From positions 29,680-93,679 of the forward strand of contig DASQIZ010000085.1 of NCBI GenBank assembly GCA_035631315.1: 64,000 nt of DNA, read 5' to 3'. Every line of letters starts with the position of its first letter. The stretch's first letter is position 1. Positions 15,877 through 24,754 of this stretch are shown piece after piece. The notes under the pieces were generated by a model. That model was not told where the DNA came from. It did no database searches and worked only from the letters and a program-made list of their open reading frames with translations. The position numbers were made by a program, and so were the translations under genes. The DNA comes from 40CM-2-70-7 sp035631315 (lineage in GTDB: Bacteria > Gemmatimonadota > Gemmatimonadetes > Gemmatimonadales > GWC2-71-9).

Positions 15877-16889
15877 AGTTTCTGAACCAGCGCCTTGAGT
15901 TTTTCGGCGCGACCAGTGGGAATCACGAGCGTGTGACCATTGGCGCGCACGACCACCATGTCCGCCACTCCCGTGACCGCGAGATGCTCGTGGTCCGTCC
16001 AGATCACGGAGCGGCGCACATCGTCTCCCAGAGAGACGTTGCCGACGACCACGTTCCCGTGCGCATCGGGCTTGCGGATCCGGAGCAGGGCATCCCACGA
16101 GCCGATATCGTCCCAGGTGAATCCGCCGGCCAGCGTCGCCAGCTGCTTGGTCCGTTCGAGGACCGCGACATCGACCGCGACCGGCGTGACCTTGGCGAAG
16201 AATCCCTGCACGTCGCCGTCGTCGAGGGCGTGCCATCCGGCCCGGAGCTCAGTCGCGTGCGCGCGGGCCTCCGCCAGGAACCGTTCCGTGCTCCATGCGA
16301 ACAGTCCGGTATTCCAGAGCGCGCCACCCTTGCGGAGGATTTTCGCGCGAGCGACGCTGGGCTTCTCGACGAACCGGCGCACCTTCCTCGCGGGTGTCTT
16401 GCCCAGCTTCGCGCCGGGGACGATGTACCCGTACCCGGTCTCATCGCGGGTCGGCTTCACGCCGACGGTCACCAGCAGATCGTGGGCCTGAGCGACGTCG
16501 ATCGCCTTGGTCGCGGATGCGCGGAAGGCTGTGTCGTCACCGACGGCCCAATCCGCGTGCAGCGACAACATGGCGGCTCCCGGGTCCCGCTTGGCGATCT
16601 CGTGGGCGGCCCACACCAGCGCGGGCGCCGTCGACGCGGTCCTCGGCTCGGCCAGAATCTGGGAGCGCGGCACTTCGGGGACGGCGGTGGCCACCTGCTC
16701 GACCAGATAGGGACCCGTGAGGATCAGCACCCGCTCAGGCGGCACGAGGCCCGCGAGCCGCCGCACGGCCTGCGCGAGCAGGGGCCGGTCGCCGGCGAGC
16801 GGGAGGAGCTGTTTGGGACGGTCGGGCGTGGACAGAGGCCAGAACCGCGTGCCCGAGCCGCCGGCGAGAATGGCCGCCCAGGTGCTCAT
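15873..16889 (-). CDS. manC: Mannose-1-phosphate guanylyltransferase
   Basis: A 338-residue enzyme that makes GDP-mannose from GTP and mannose-1-phosphate. The N-terminus carries the pyrophosphorylase signature ILAGGSGTRFWPLSTPDRPKQ, followed by the metal-binding region LHADWAVGD, the sugar-site motif RFVEKP and GALWNTGLF. There is no C-terminal isomerase domain, so it is the short monofunctional form. GDP-mannose would feed surface polysaccharide. It lies between a response regulator and the GlmU-like gene with 4-base overlaps. Confidence 0.92.
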   Translation of the reverse strand: MSTWAAILAGGSGTRFWPLSTPDRPKQLLPLAGDRPLLAQAVRRLAGLVPPERVLILTGPYLVEQVATAVPEVPRSQILAEPRTASTAPALVWAAHEIAKRDPGAAMLSLHADWAVGDDTAFRASATKAIDVAQAHDLLVTVGVKPTRDETGYGYIVPGAKLGKTPARKVRRFVEKPSVARAKILRKGGALWNTGLFAWSTERFLAEARAHATELRAGWHALDDGDVQGFFAKVTPVAVDVAVLERTKQLATLAGGFTWDDIGSWDALLRIRKPDAHGNVVVGNVSLGDDVRRSVIWTDHEHLAVTGVADMVVVRANGHTLVIPTGRAEKLKALVQKL

Positions 16890-17305
16890 GGGGACTCCCC
16901 GGTCACCGGGGCTGGGCCCCCGATGAGCGCGGCCACGCTCTTGGCGAGCTTGGTGGGGCTGAAAGGCTTGGTGAGTAGGCTCGCTCCGAGTCGCCGGGCT
17001 TCCTCGAGCACGCGGTCACCGGACTCACCGGTGAGGATCAGAATCGGCAGGTTCTGCGTGCGCGGCCGGCCCCGCAGCTCCCGGAGAAAGTCGATCCCGG
17101 ATCCATCCGGGAGGTGCACGTCGAGGAGCATGAGGTCGGCGGAGTCCACGGTATGGCGGGCGTCGGCCAGGGAACGGGCGACACTGACGCGGAAGCCCCG
17201 GGCTTCGAACTCGGGGCGGAGCAATAGACCAATGTGCGGCTCGTCGTCGACGACGAGCAGGTGACGGGAGGGCCGAGACGGGGCGGAGGGAGCCCGGCTC
17301 ATCAC
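16886..17305 (-). CDS. Single-domain response regulator
   Basis: A 139-residue receiver domain without output domain. It has the acidic pocket VVDDE, the phospho-acceptor Asp in LMLLDVHLPDGSG, the Thr of ILILTGESG and the conserved Lys of LLTKPFSPTKL. Either GTG 17305 or ATG 17302 can be the start. No histidine kinase gene is adjacent. It sits between the roadblock protein and manC, which suggests control of polarity or surface-polymer production by phosphorylation. Confidence 0.9.
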   Translation of the reverse strand: MMSRAPSAPSRPSRHLLVVDDEPHIGLLLRPEFEARGFRVSVARSLADARHTVDSADLMLLDVHLPDGSGIDFLRELRGRPRTQNLPILILTGESGDRVLEEARRLGASLLTKPFSPTKLAKSVAALIGGPAPVTGESP

Positions 17306-17312
17306 CGGGGCC

Positions 17313-17666
17313 CTAGAAGAGACCGGCGATTGCGGAGCGGTGGCGGCGAAGATCGACCAGGAGCGGGCCGACGTTCGTCGCAGGGCGGACCAGGACTACG
17401 AGGAGGGCGTCATTCGTCAGGACGGAAACGACGGCCAGCCCGCCCCCGAACTCCAGAACGCCGGTGCCGAAGTCTCCCCGGCCGCCTGCGGAGCCCAGTT
17501 GGGTGATTGCCCCGATCACGCCGGGGAGGAGGGCGGACACGCTTTCCGGGTCGACGCCGTTGACCACGTGGGTGTCGATGGCCAGGCCATCGCGTCCCAC
17601 CACGAGGACAGCGTCTACACCGGGGCGTTTTCCAAGCGCCTCGACCACGTCGCGAATCGTTGCCAT
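17313..17666 (-). CDS. Roadblock/LC7-domain protein (MglB-like)
   Basis: A 117-residue protein starting at ATG 17666. The N-terminal helix and strand ALGKRPGVDAVLVVGRDGLAIDTH and the C-terminal ending LLVDLRRHRSAIAGL are typical of bacterial Roadblock/LC7 proteins such as MglB, which act with small Ras-like GTPases in cell polarity. No GTPase gene is in the window. It is the first gene of a five-gene minus-strand operon and has a promoter so close that the mRNA should be leaderless. Confidence 0.85.
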   Translation of the reverse strand: MATIRDVVEALGKRPGVDAVLVVGRDGLAIDTHVVNGVDPESVSALLPGVIGAITQLGSAGGRGDFGTGVLEFGGGLAVVSVLTNDALLVVLVRPATNVGPLLVDLRRHRSAIAGLF

Positions 17667-17676
17667 TGGGAGCGCC

Positions 17677-17705
17677 AACGTAGGACCGGGGAGGGGCGAA
17701 GTCAA
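17677..17705 (-). promoter_or_regulatory. Promoter of the roadblock-to-kinase operon
   Basis: On the minus strand TTGACT (17705-17700) and TACGTT (17682-17677) are separated by 17 bases. The ATG follows 10 bases after the -10 box with no Shine-Dalgarno sequence, which fits a leaderless or nearly leaderless transcript. Confidence 0.65.
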
Positions 17706-17719
17706 GCAGCCACCGTGGG

Positions 17720-17749
17720 TTGACCCATTTAGAGGCGCTCGGGTATTCT
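17720..17749 (+). promoter_or_regulatory. Promoter of the 17760 lipoprotein gene
   Basis: TTGACC (17720-17725), an 18-base spacer and TATTCT (17744-17749). The ATG lies 10 bases further without a ribosome site. It is divergent from, and only 14 bases away from, the -35 box of the minus-strand operon promoter. Confidence 0.6.
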
Positions 17750-17759
17750 TCACCCACCC

Positions 17760-18326
17760 ATGCGCACCCTTTCGTCACTCTGTGCGGGCGCGGCACTCGC
17801 GGCCGGCGTCCTGTCGGGGGCCTGCAGCAGCACGCTTGCGCCCCCGGCGGCGATCTATGTGAACGTGGTGGACACCGCGACGCTGTACGCCGCCACCGGA
17901 ACTCCGGTGGGCACGCCCTCGGCGTATGACATCGAGGACACAGTCACGGGCGCGCGGGTGCGCACGGACACGACGCCGATCTTCGATTTCCTGTTCGATA
18001 TCGTCGGATCACAGGCGAAGTTCTATCCGCCCGGCGCGCTTCCGGGGCTCGCCCGCACCGCCGCGCTCCAGTACGCGGGATCGTTCGATGGCACCACGAC
18101 CGCACCGGGGCCGGGCTGGAATGACAGCACGGCGCTGGACATCGATTCCGGCTCCGTCATCCTGGTCCGTTCGCGGCAGGTGTCGTGCGCGGTGGGGATC
18201 GTCTTCGAGTACGCCAAGGTGCAGATTCTGTCGATCGACACCGTCGCCCGCACGACGACGTTCCAAATCCTGAACAACAGGAACTGTGGCTATCGGGACC
18301 TCACGCCCGGCTACCCGAAGCACTAG
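17760..18326 (+). CDS. Putative lipoprotein of unknown function
   Basis: A 188-residue protein with a hydrophobic signal ending VLSGACSS, a lipobox-like site at Cys22. The mature protein is beta-rich, with VNVVDTATLYAATGTPVGTPSAYDIEDT near its start and two distal cysteines (VSCAVG, RNCGYRD) that could form a disulfide. No family is recognised. It is followed by serS after 3 bases, so the two are probably co-transcribed from the promoter at 17720. Confidence 0.7.
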   Translation: MRTLSSLCAGAALAAGVLSGACSSTLAPPAAIYVNVVDTATLYAATGTPVGTPSAYDIEDTVTGARVRTDTTPIFDFLFDIVGSQAKFYPPGALPGLARTAALQYAGSFDGTTTAPGPGWNDSTALDIDSGSVILVRSRQVSCAVGIVFEYAKVQILSIDTVARTTTFQILNNRNCGYRDLTPGYPKH

Positions 18327-18329
18327 ACC

Positions 18330-19628
18330 GTGATCGACCTGAAGCGGCTGCGGTCCTCGCCGGACGAGGTGCGCGCCGCTCTGGCTCGTCGGGGGGATGC
18401 GTCGGTCATGGCGCTCCTCGACGAGCTGCGCGGCCTCGACGAGCGCCGCCGCACGCTCAGCGGCCAGCTCGATGCGCTGAAGAGCGACCGCAACAAGTTC
18501 GCCCTCGAAGATGCCGCGACGGTCAAACAGCGCGGCAAGCTTCCGAAGGAAATCATTGAACAACGGAAGGACTCCGGGCTCAAGATCACGAGCCTCGAGC
18601 ACGAGCTCCGCAGCATCGAGACCGTGCTCTCGGCCAAGGGCCTGTTCGTGCCGAACCTGCCACTCGCCGGCGTTCCGGACGGCGATGCGAGCGCCAACAA
18701 AGTCGTGCGCTCGTGGGGGACGCCCCGGTCGGAGACCGGGCTCAAGCCGCACTGGGACATCGGCGAGCAACTTGGGCTGCTCGATCTGCCGCGCGGAGCC
18801 AGGATCTCGGGGTCCGGATTCCCGCTGCTCACCGGCATGGGTGCCCGGTTGTCGCGGAGCCTGATCGCGCTCATGCTCGATCTCCACACCCGGGAGCACG
18901 GCTATCGCGAGATCGCTCCTCCGTTCGTCGTGAAGCGTGAGACGATGCAGGGCACCGGTCAGCTCCCGAAGTTCGAGGAAGAGGCCTACAAGACCGCCCC
19001 CGATGATCTTTTTTTGATTCCCACCGCCGAAGTTCCGGTGACAAACATTCACCGGGACGAGATTCTCGACGGCGCGAAGCTGCCGCTCGCCTACACGGCC
19101 TACACGCCCTGCTTCCGCCGGGAGGCGGGGGCGGCGGGGAAGGACACGCGCGGTCTTCTGCGTGTGCATCAGTTCGACAAAGTCGAGCTGGTGCGGCTCG
19201 TGGCGCCCGAGGCGTCGACGGCCGAGCTGGACGTGATCACGAGGCACGCCGCGACGGTGCTCGAGCGGCTCGAGCTGCCGTACCGCGTCGTGCTCCTGGC
19301 GGCCGGTGATACCGGTTTCGGCAGTGCCATGACGTATGATCTCGAAGTGTTCGCCCCGGGTGTCGGTGCGTGGCTCGAAGTGTCGAGCGCGAGCGTGTTC
19401 ACCGATTTTCAGGCGCGGCGTGCGAACATCCGGTTCCGTCCGAAGCCCGGCGAGAAGCCGGACTTCGTGCACACGCTGAACGCCTCCGGCGTCGCGTTGC
19501 CGCGCACCATCGCGGCGATTCTGGAGCATGGGCAGGAGGCGGACGGCAGCGTCCGGCTCCCGAAGGCGCTCGTCCCGTACGTCGGTGTCGAACGGCTCGG
19601 CCCACCCGGTGGCCCGACTGGTGGATAA
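18330..19628 (+). CDS. serS: Seryl-tRNA synthetase
   Basis: A class II aminoacyl-tRNA synthetase of 432 residues that charges tRNA-Ser and, where present, tRNA-Sec. The N-terminal helical hairpin (residues 1-110) binds the long variable arm of the tRNA. The catalytic core shows TAEVP (serine site), the motif 2 loop FRREAGAAGKDTRGLLRVHQF and motif 3 near HTLNASGVALPRTIAAILE. It starts at GTG 18330. Its activity on tRNA-Sec is relevant because a selC gene lies at 44818 in the same window. Confidence 0.97.
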   Translation: MIDLKRLRSSPDEVRAALARRGDASVMALLDELRGLDERRRTLSGQLDALKSDRNKFALEDAATVKQRGKLPKEIIEQRKDSGLKITSLEHELRSIETVLSAKGLFVPNLPLAGVPDGDASANKVVRSWGTPRSETGLKPHWDIGEQLGLLDLPRGARISGSGFPLLTGMGARLSRSLIALMLDLHTREHGYREIAPPFVVKRETMQGTGQLPKFEEEAYKTAPDDLFLIPTAEVPVTNIHRDEILDGAKLPLAYTAYTPCFRREAGAAGKDTRGLLRVHQFDKVELVRLVAPEASTAELDVITRHAATVLERLELPYRVVLLAAGDTGFGSAMTYDLEVFAPGVGAWLEVSSASVFTDFQARRANIRFRPKPGEKPDFVHTLNASGVALPRTIAAILEHGQEADGSVRLPKALVPYVGVERLGPPGGPTGG

Positions 19629-20778
19629 ACAGGATCGGTGGCGCCGAGCGGGACCCGCGGCCCTGATCGGGGCCGCCTTGCTTTTCGGTGCGCTCTCGGT
19701 CGCGGATGCGTGGGTCGTCGCGAACCACTTTCAGGACGACGCGCGCACCACGTCGCGGCTCTTCGGGCGGGTCTTCACGGGACTGTCCGATCCGTCACCG
19801 GATGCCGCCACCGGCGCGCTGCTCGATCTGGCCACGGAGGTCCGGGCGATGCACCTGCCCATGGCCGTGACCGATGCCACCGGGAAGGTGACGCAGATCG
19901 CGAATGCCCCGACGGGCGTCGACAAGGATTCGGCTGCGCTCGCGGCCTGGGTGCGGGGGCTCGATCGCGTGAACGATCCGATCGTCCAGCCGGGGATCGG
20001 TACCGTGCACTACGGCGCGCTTCCCGTGGCGCAGAGGCTCAAGGCGCTCGTGTTGTTGCAGGCGGGAGTGCTGATCTGTCTCATCGGTTTGATCTGGCTC
20101 GCCAACGCGACGCAGGTCGGCGCGGCCCGGGACCGGTTGTGGGTCGCGATGGCTCGCGAGTCCGCGCATCAGCTCGGCACACCGCTCATGAGTCTCACCG
20201 GCTGGATCGACTATCTCCGCGAGAATCCGGGCACCGCCGGTGGAGAGCTGGTGGAGCACCTCGCCGCGGATACCGAGCGCCTGCAGCGTGTGGCGAAACG
20301 ATTCGAGCGCATCGGCCGGCCAGCCCGGCGCGAGCCCGTCGGACTGGGCGCAGCGGCAGAGCGTGTGGTGGGCTACTTCCGGCCGCGGTTGCCGACATTG
20401 GCCAGTCCCGTGCAGCTCGTCCTTTCCGCGATCGGTCCGGGGCCCGTGATCGACGGCGATCCCGTGCTCGTGGAATGGGCCATCGAAGCGCTGGTGAAGA
20501 ATGCGGTCGACGCCCTGTCGGGGCGGGGAGGCCGCATCGACGTCAGGGTCGAGGCGGTCGGGAAGACGGGCCGCGTCGTGGTCGAAGATGATGGTCCCGG
20601 TGTCGACGCCCACATCCGGTCGCACATGTTCGAACCCGGCCGGTCGACTAAGCAGGGTGGCTGGGGGCTGGGACTGGCGCTCGCGCGCCGCATCGTGGAA
20701 CAGCAGCACGCGGGCCGGGTCTCGTATCATGCAGTGAGTCCCGGTTCCCGGTTCGTTCTCGATTTCCCCGTTCCGTAG
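19621..20778 (+). CDS. Membrane sensor histidine kinase
   Basis: A 385-residue kinase starting at GTG 19621 inside the serS end; GTG 19609 is an alternative. Two membrane helices (about residues 11-34 and 137-160) enclose an extracytoplasmic sensor region of about 100 residues. The dimerization helix has the phospho-acceptor motif ESAHQLGTPLMSL, and the ATPase domain shows the N box ALVKNAVDAL, DDGPGV and GGWGLGLALARRIV. No response regulator is encoded beside it, so its partner lies elsewhere. Confidence 0.92.
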   Translation: MDKQDRWRRAGPAALIGAALLFGALSVADAWVVANHFQDDARTTSRLFGRVFTGLSDPSPDAATGALLDLATEVRAMHLPMAVTDATGKVTQIANAPTGVDKDSAALAAWVRGLDRVNDPIVQPGIGTVHYGALPVAQRLKALVLLQAGVLICLIGLIWLANATQVGAARDRLWVAMARESAHQLGTPLMSLTGWIDYLRENPGTAGGELVEHLAADTERLQRVAKRFERIGRPARREPVGLGAAAERVVGYFRPRLPTLASPVQLVLSAIGPGPVIDGDPVLVEWAIEALVKNAVDALSGRGGRIDVRVEAVGKTGRVVVEDDGPGVDAHIRSHMFEPGRSTKQGGWGLGLALARRIVEQQHAGRVSYHAVSPGSRFVLDFPVP

Positions 20779-20784
20779 GCGTTC

Positions 20785-23061
20785 GTGACTCCTCCGCTCA
20801 ATCCCACCCAGCGCGCCGCCGTCGAGCACGGGGACGGACCCCTGCTGGTCCTCGCCGGTGCCGGATCGGGGAAGACACGGGTCCTCACGGCCCGGATCGC
20901 CCACCTGATCAAAGACCGCGGCATCCGCGCGGACCGGATTTTCGCCGTCACCTTCACCAACAAGGCCGCCGGCGAGATGCGCCGGCGGGTGGCCGAGCTG
21001 CTCGGAGCGGATCCGCGCGGCCTCTGGATCGGCACGTTCCACTCACTCTCCGCGCGGTTGCTCCGCCGCGAGGCGCCGCTCCTGGGATTCGGTCCCAACT
21101 TCACGATCTATGACGAAGACGACTCGCAGGCGCTGATCAAGCGCATGCTCGAGCAACGGGGGCACTCGCCGAAGGCGTTCCCGCCGCGCCAGCTCGCCGG
21201 GATCATCTCCGGCGCCAAGAATGCGCTCCTCACCCCGGCCGAATTCTCCGGACGGGCGGAAACGCCCCTCGAGGTCGTGGCCGCCGACATCTATCAAGGA
21301 TTGGGCCCCGCGCTGAAGCAGGCGAACGCGATGGACTTCGACGACCTGCTGCTCTATCCGCTCGAGCTCTTCCGCACGCACCCCGACCGACTCGGGTACT
21401 GGCAGCGCCGGTTCGTGCACGTACTCGTAGACGAGTTCCAGGACACGAATGCCGCGCAGTATCAGCTGGTGCGTCAGCTGGCCACCCTCCATGGCAATCT
21501 CACCGTGGTGGGGGACGACGATCAGGCGATCTATGGGTGGCGGGGTGCGGATGTGCGGCACATGCTCGCCTTTCAGTCGGATTTCCCCGGCACCACGCTG
21601 GTGAAGCTCGAACAGAATTACCGCTCGACCCAGGTGATCCTCGACGCCGCGAACGGTGTGATCGCGGAGAACGGAGGCCGTCTCGGCAAGACGCTTTTCA
21701 CGGAGAAAAAGGGCGGCGCCAGGGCCGTGCTGCTCACGGCGGCGGATGAGCGGGATGAAGCCGAGTGGCTCGCGGGGGAGTATTCGAAGCTGGCGAGCGA
21801 GGACGACCAGTCGTACGAGTCGATGGCCGTACTGTACCGCACCAATGCGCAGTCCCGGCCTCTGGAAGAGGCGTTCCGGTTCCGCGGTATCCCGTATCGT
21901 CTGGTGGGGGCCGTCAGCTTCTACGAGCGCCGGGAGGTCAAGGATCTCCTGGCGTATCTCCGGCTGATTGCGAATCCGGCTGACAATGAAGCCTTCCTGC
22001 GGGTGATCAACGTGCCCCGCCGGGGGATCGGAGACGCCTCGGTGCTCGCCCTGGCGCAAGCCGGCACCAAGTGGGGAAAACCCCTGCTCGAGGTCGCCCG
22101 GGTGGCGGATCGGGTGGAGGGCCTGCGTCCGAACGTCCGCGACGCCTTCGCCAAGTTCGCCGCCACGCTGGGGGACCTCCGCACGGCCGTGGGGAACGAA
22201 GACCCGGCCTTCGCCTTCGACCGGATCATCGACGCCGTCCACTATGACGCCTACCTCGCGGATGAAGGGGCGGAGGGGGTGGAGCGGATGGAGAACGTGC
22301 GGGAGCTGATCGCCGGCGCGGCCGCCTGGGCCGAGGTGTCAGGGCTGGAAGGGGTGGAAGAGGGGGAGGATGGGGAATTGGCCCTGGCGACCGGCACTCC
22401 CATCGAGCGCTACCTGACCCAGTCGGCCCTCCTGGCCCAGACCGATTCCGTGAAGGGGGAGTCGGGGGTCACGTTGCTCACGGTACACATGGCGAAAGGA
22501 TTGGAATGGCCGGTGGTGGCGCTCGCGGGCCTCGAGGACGGCCTCTTCCCACTCGCGCGCTCGGCGGCCCAGCCCGGAGGGGTCGAAGAGGAGCGCCGGC
22601 TCTGCTACGTGGGACTGACGCGCGCCCGCGAACGACTGTATCTCTCTTGGGCGCGCACCCGCTTCCGTCAGGGGCGGATGGAGATGTCCGAGCCCTCGCG
22701 ATTCCTCGAGACGGTTCCGCCGTCGGTGATCGAGGAGCGCGCCACGACGCCGCTGTGGGACCGGGGCGGATACCGCACGGGATTCGACCGCCGCAGCCGT
22801 CCTTTTTCTGTGGGACGCCACCGCTTCGAAGAACGGGACGAAGCGTTCTTCGCGGACGAAGAAGACGTGTCACAGGACGCGCCGAAATATTCGCGGGGTG
22901 AGCGCGTGCGGCATCGCAAGTTCGGCGGTGGAATCGTGCAGGCGGTGTCCGGCGGTGGCCGGAGCTTGAAGATCACGGTGCTGTTCGACGATCCGGAGAT
23001 CGGCGCCAAACAACTGCTCGTGGCCTATGCGGGGCTCGAGCGCGAGTGGGAGACGGGATGA
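20785..23061 (+). CDS. pcrA: UvrD/PcrA-type DNA helicase
   Basis: A 758-residue superfamily 1A helicase. Motif I LAGAGSGKT near residue 25, motif II VDEFQDTN, motif III GDDDQAIYGWRGAD, motif IV QNYRST, and motif V/VI in LLTVHMAKGLEW and VGLTRARERLYLSW are complete. The C-terminal segment GERVRHRKFGGGIVQAV is the Tudor-like domain that binds RNA polymerase in PcrA/UvrD. It unwinds DNA 3' to 5' in repair and conflict resolution. GTG start; the gatC start overlaps the stop. Confidence 0.95.
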   Translation: MTPPLNPTQRAAVEHGDGPLLVLAGAGSGKTRVLTARIAHLIKDRGIRADRIFAVTFTNKAAGEMRRRVAELLGADPRGLWIGTFHSLSARLLRREAPLLGFGPNFTIYDEDDSQALIKRMLEQRGHSPKAFPPRQLAGIISGAKNALLTPAEFSGRAETPLEVVAADIYQGLGPALKQANAMDFDDLLLYPLELFRTHPDRLGYWQRRFVHVLVDEFQDTNAAQYQLVRQLATLHGNLTVVGDDDQAIYGWRGADVRHMLAFQSDFPGTTLVKLEQNYRSTQVILDAANGVIAENGGRLGKTLFTEKKGGARAVLLTAADERDEAEWLAGEYSKLASEDDQSYESMAVLYRTNAQSRPLEEAFRFRGIPYRLVGAVSFYERREVKDLLAYLRLIANPADNEAFLRVINVPRRGIGDASVLALAQAGTKWGKPLLEVARVADRVEGLRPNVRDAFAKFAATLGDLRTAVGNEDPAFAFDRIIDAVHYDAYLADEGAEGVERMENVRELIAGAAAWAEVSGLEGVEEGEDGELALATGTPIERYLTQSALLAQTDSVKGESGVTLLTVHMAKGLEWPVVALAGLEDGLFPLARSAAQPGGVEEERRLCYVGLTRARERLYLSWARTRFRQGRMEMSEPSRFLETVPPSVIEERATTPLWDRGGYRTGFDRRSRPFSVGRHRFEERDEAFFADEEDVSQDAPKYSRGERVRHRKFGGGIVQAVSGGGRSLKITVLFDDPEIGAKQLLVAYAGLEREWETG

Positions 23062-23372
23062 GCGTTACCCCCGAAGAAGTGCGGCAGATCGCGCGGCTGG
23101 CGGAGCTCTCGGTGGATGAAGAGCATCTGCCGGATCTCGCGGCGCAGATGTCGCGCATCGTGGACTACATCGCGCAGCTCTCCCAGGTGTCGGGGGGGGA
23201 GAACGCGAAGCCGTTCATTCCCGGACCGGACGCGATTCGTCTGCGCGCCGACGTCGTGGCTCCGCAGCCGCTCGAGGGCAAACTGTCGGATTTCGCTCCC
23301 GCCTTCCGTGAAGGCTTCTTCCTGGTGCCCAAGCTCGGCGCGTTTGAAGGGGCCGAGGAGGATGAAGAGTGA
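23058..23372 (+). CDS. gatC: Asp/Glu-tRNA amidotransferase subunit C
   Basis: The 104-residue GatC stabilises the GatA-GatB amidotransferase. The N-terminal helices VTPEEVRQIARLAELSVDEEH and the C-terminal AFREGFFLVPKL are typical. ATG 23058 overlaps the helicase stop, so the longer upstream form is not needed. First gene of gatC-gatA-gatB. Confidence 0.95.
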   Translation: MSVTPEEVRQIARLAELSVDEEHLPDLAAQMSRIVDYIAQLSQVSGGENAKPFIPGPDAIRLRADVVAPQPLEGKLSDFAPAFREGFFLVPKLGAFEGAEEDEE

Positions 23373-24754
23373 CCGAAGTCGAAGCGCTCGCGAGCGCCAA
23401 GGCCACGGCCACCCGCCTCGGAAAAGCCAAGCGACTCAATGCGCTCCTGACGCCCACCACCGTGGTGCGGAAGTCGCTGCTCGCCCAGGCCAAAGAGGCG
23501 CACCCGTCGGGCGTGCTCTACGGGATGCCCGTGGCGTTGAAGGACAATATCTGCACGCTCGAGTTCCCCACGACGTGCGGGTCCAAGCTGCTGGAAGCGT
23601 ATCAATCACCGTATGAAGCCACCGTCGTCACCAAGCTGAAGGACGCGGGTGCGCTCATCGCGGGAAAAGCCAACCTCGACGAATTCGCGATGGGGTCGTC
23701 CACCGAGCACTCGGGGTTCGGCCGGGTTCTCAATCCCGTCGACCGCACCCGCGTCCCTGGTGGATCGTCAGGTGGCTCGGCGGCGCTGGTTGGCGCCGGC
23801 GCGGTGCCCGCGGCACTGGGCTCGGAAACCGGCGGTTCGGTTCGCCAGCCGGCCGCATTCTGCGGAGTCGTCGGCATCAAGCCGACGTACGGACGCGTGA
23901 GCCGGTATGGGCTCGTCGCCTTCGGGTCGTCCCTCGATCAGATCGGCGTGCTGGGGCGAAGCGTGCACGATGCCGCCCGCGTGCTGTCCGTGATCTCGGG
24001 ACGCGATCCGCGCGACTCCACGTGCGAAAATCGGGATCCGCTGCGCCTGCCGACGGTGCCGGAACGCCTCGAAGGCTTCGTCATCGGGATTCCGAAGGAA
24101 TACTTCCCGGTCGATCTGAACCCCGGCGTGCGGCGCGCTTGTGACCGGGCGATCCGCGCGCTCAAGGACCTCGGCGCCGCCGTCCGTGACGTTTCGCTCC
24201 CGCACACGCCATACGCGATCCCGACGTACTACGTCATCGCGCCCGCCGAGGCGTCGTCGAACCTCGCGCGCTTCGACGGGGTGCGATACGGCAACCGGGC
24301 GGACGGGGTCACCACTCTCGCCGAGCTCTACCGGCAGACGCGCGGCACCGGATTCGGCCCGGAGGTGCAGCGGCGCATCCTGGTCGGTACCTACGTCCTC
24401 TCGTCGGGCTATTACGCCGCCTACTACAAGAAGGCGCAGCAGATGCGCGCCTTGCTCGCGCAGGATTTTCGCAATGTGTTCGACCGGGGCGTGGACCTGA
24501 TCTTCACACCGACGACGCCGACCACCGCCTTCAAGGCGGGGGAGCGGACGAAGGACCCCGTGTCGATGTATCTCGCCGATTGCTTCACCGCGCCGGCGAA
24601 TCTCACCGGCGTGCCGGCGATGTCGCTCCCGATCGGTCGGGTGAAGGGTCTGCCCGTCGGTGGCCAGTTCATCGGCCAGCCGTTCCTCGAAGACGACATG
24701 ATCGAAGCCGCATACGCGCTCGAGCGGGCGATCGACGGCACGGAGGAGGCGTGA
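23369..24754 (+). CDS. gatA: Asp/Glu-tRNA amidotransferase subunit A
   Basis: A 461-residue amidase-signature enzyme that releases ammonia from glutamine for the transamidation of misacylated tRNA. The catalytic triad is visible: Lys in GMPVALKDNI, and the serines of the glycine-serine region VPGGSSGGSAA and GSETGGSVRQPAA. It starts at GTG 23369, overlapping the gatC stop. The presence of GatCAB implies that Gln-tRNA and/or Asn-tRNA are made indirectly. Confidence 0.97.
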   Translation: MTEVEALASAKATATRLGKAKRLNALLTPTTVVRKSLLAQAKEAHPSGVLYGMPVALKDNICTLEFPTTCGSKLLEAYQSPYEATVVTKLKDAGALIAGKANLDEFAMGSSTEHSGFGRVLNPVDRTRVPGGSSGGSAALVGAGAVPAALGSETGGSVRQPAAFCGVVGIKPTYGRVSRYGLVAFGSSLDQIGVLGRSVHDAARVLSVISGRDPRDSTCENRDPLRLPTVPERLEGFVIGIPKEYFPVDLNPGVRRACDRAIRALKDLGAAVRDVSLPHTPYAIPTYYVIAPAEASSNLARFDGVRYGNRADGVTTLAELYRQTRGTGFGPEVQRRILVGTYVLSSGYYAAYYKKAQQMRALLAQDFRNVFDRGVDLIFTPTTPTTAFKAGERTKDPVSMYLADCFTAPANLTGVPAMSLPIGRVKGLPVGGQFIGQPFLEDDMIEAAYALERAIDGTEEA

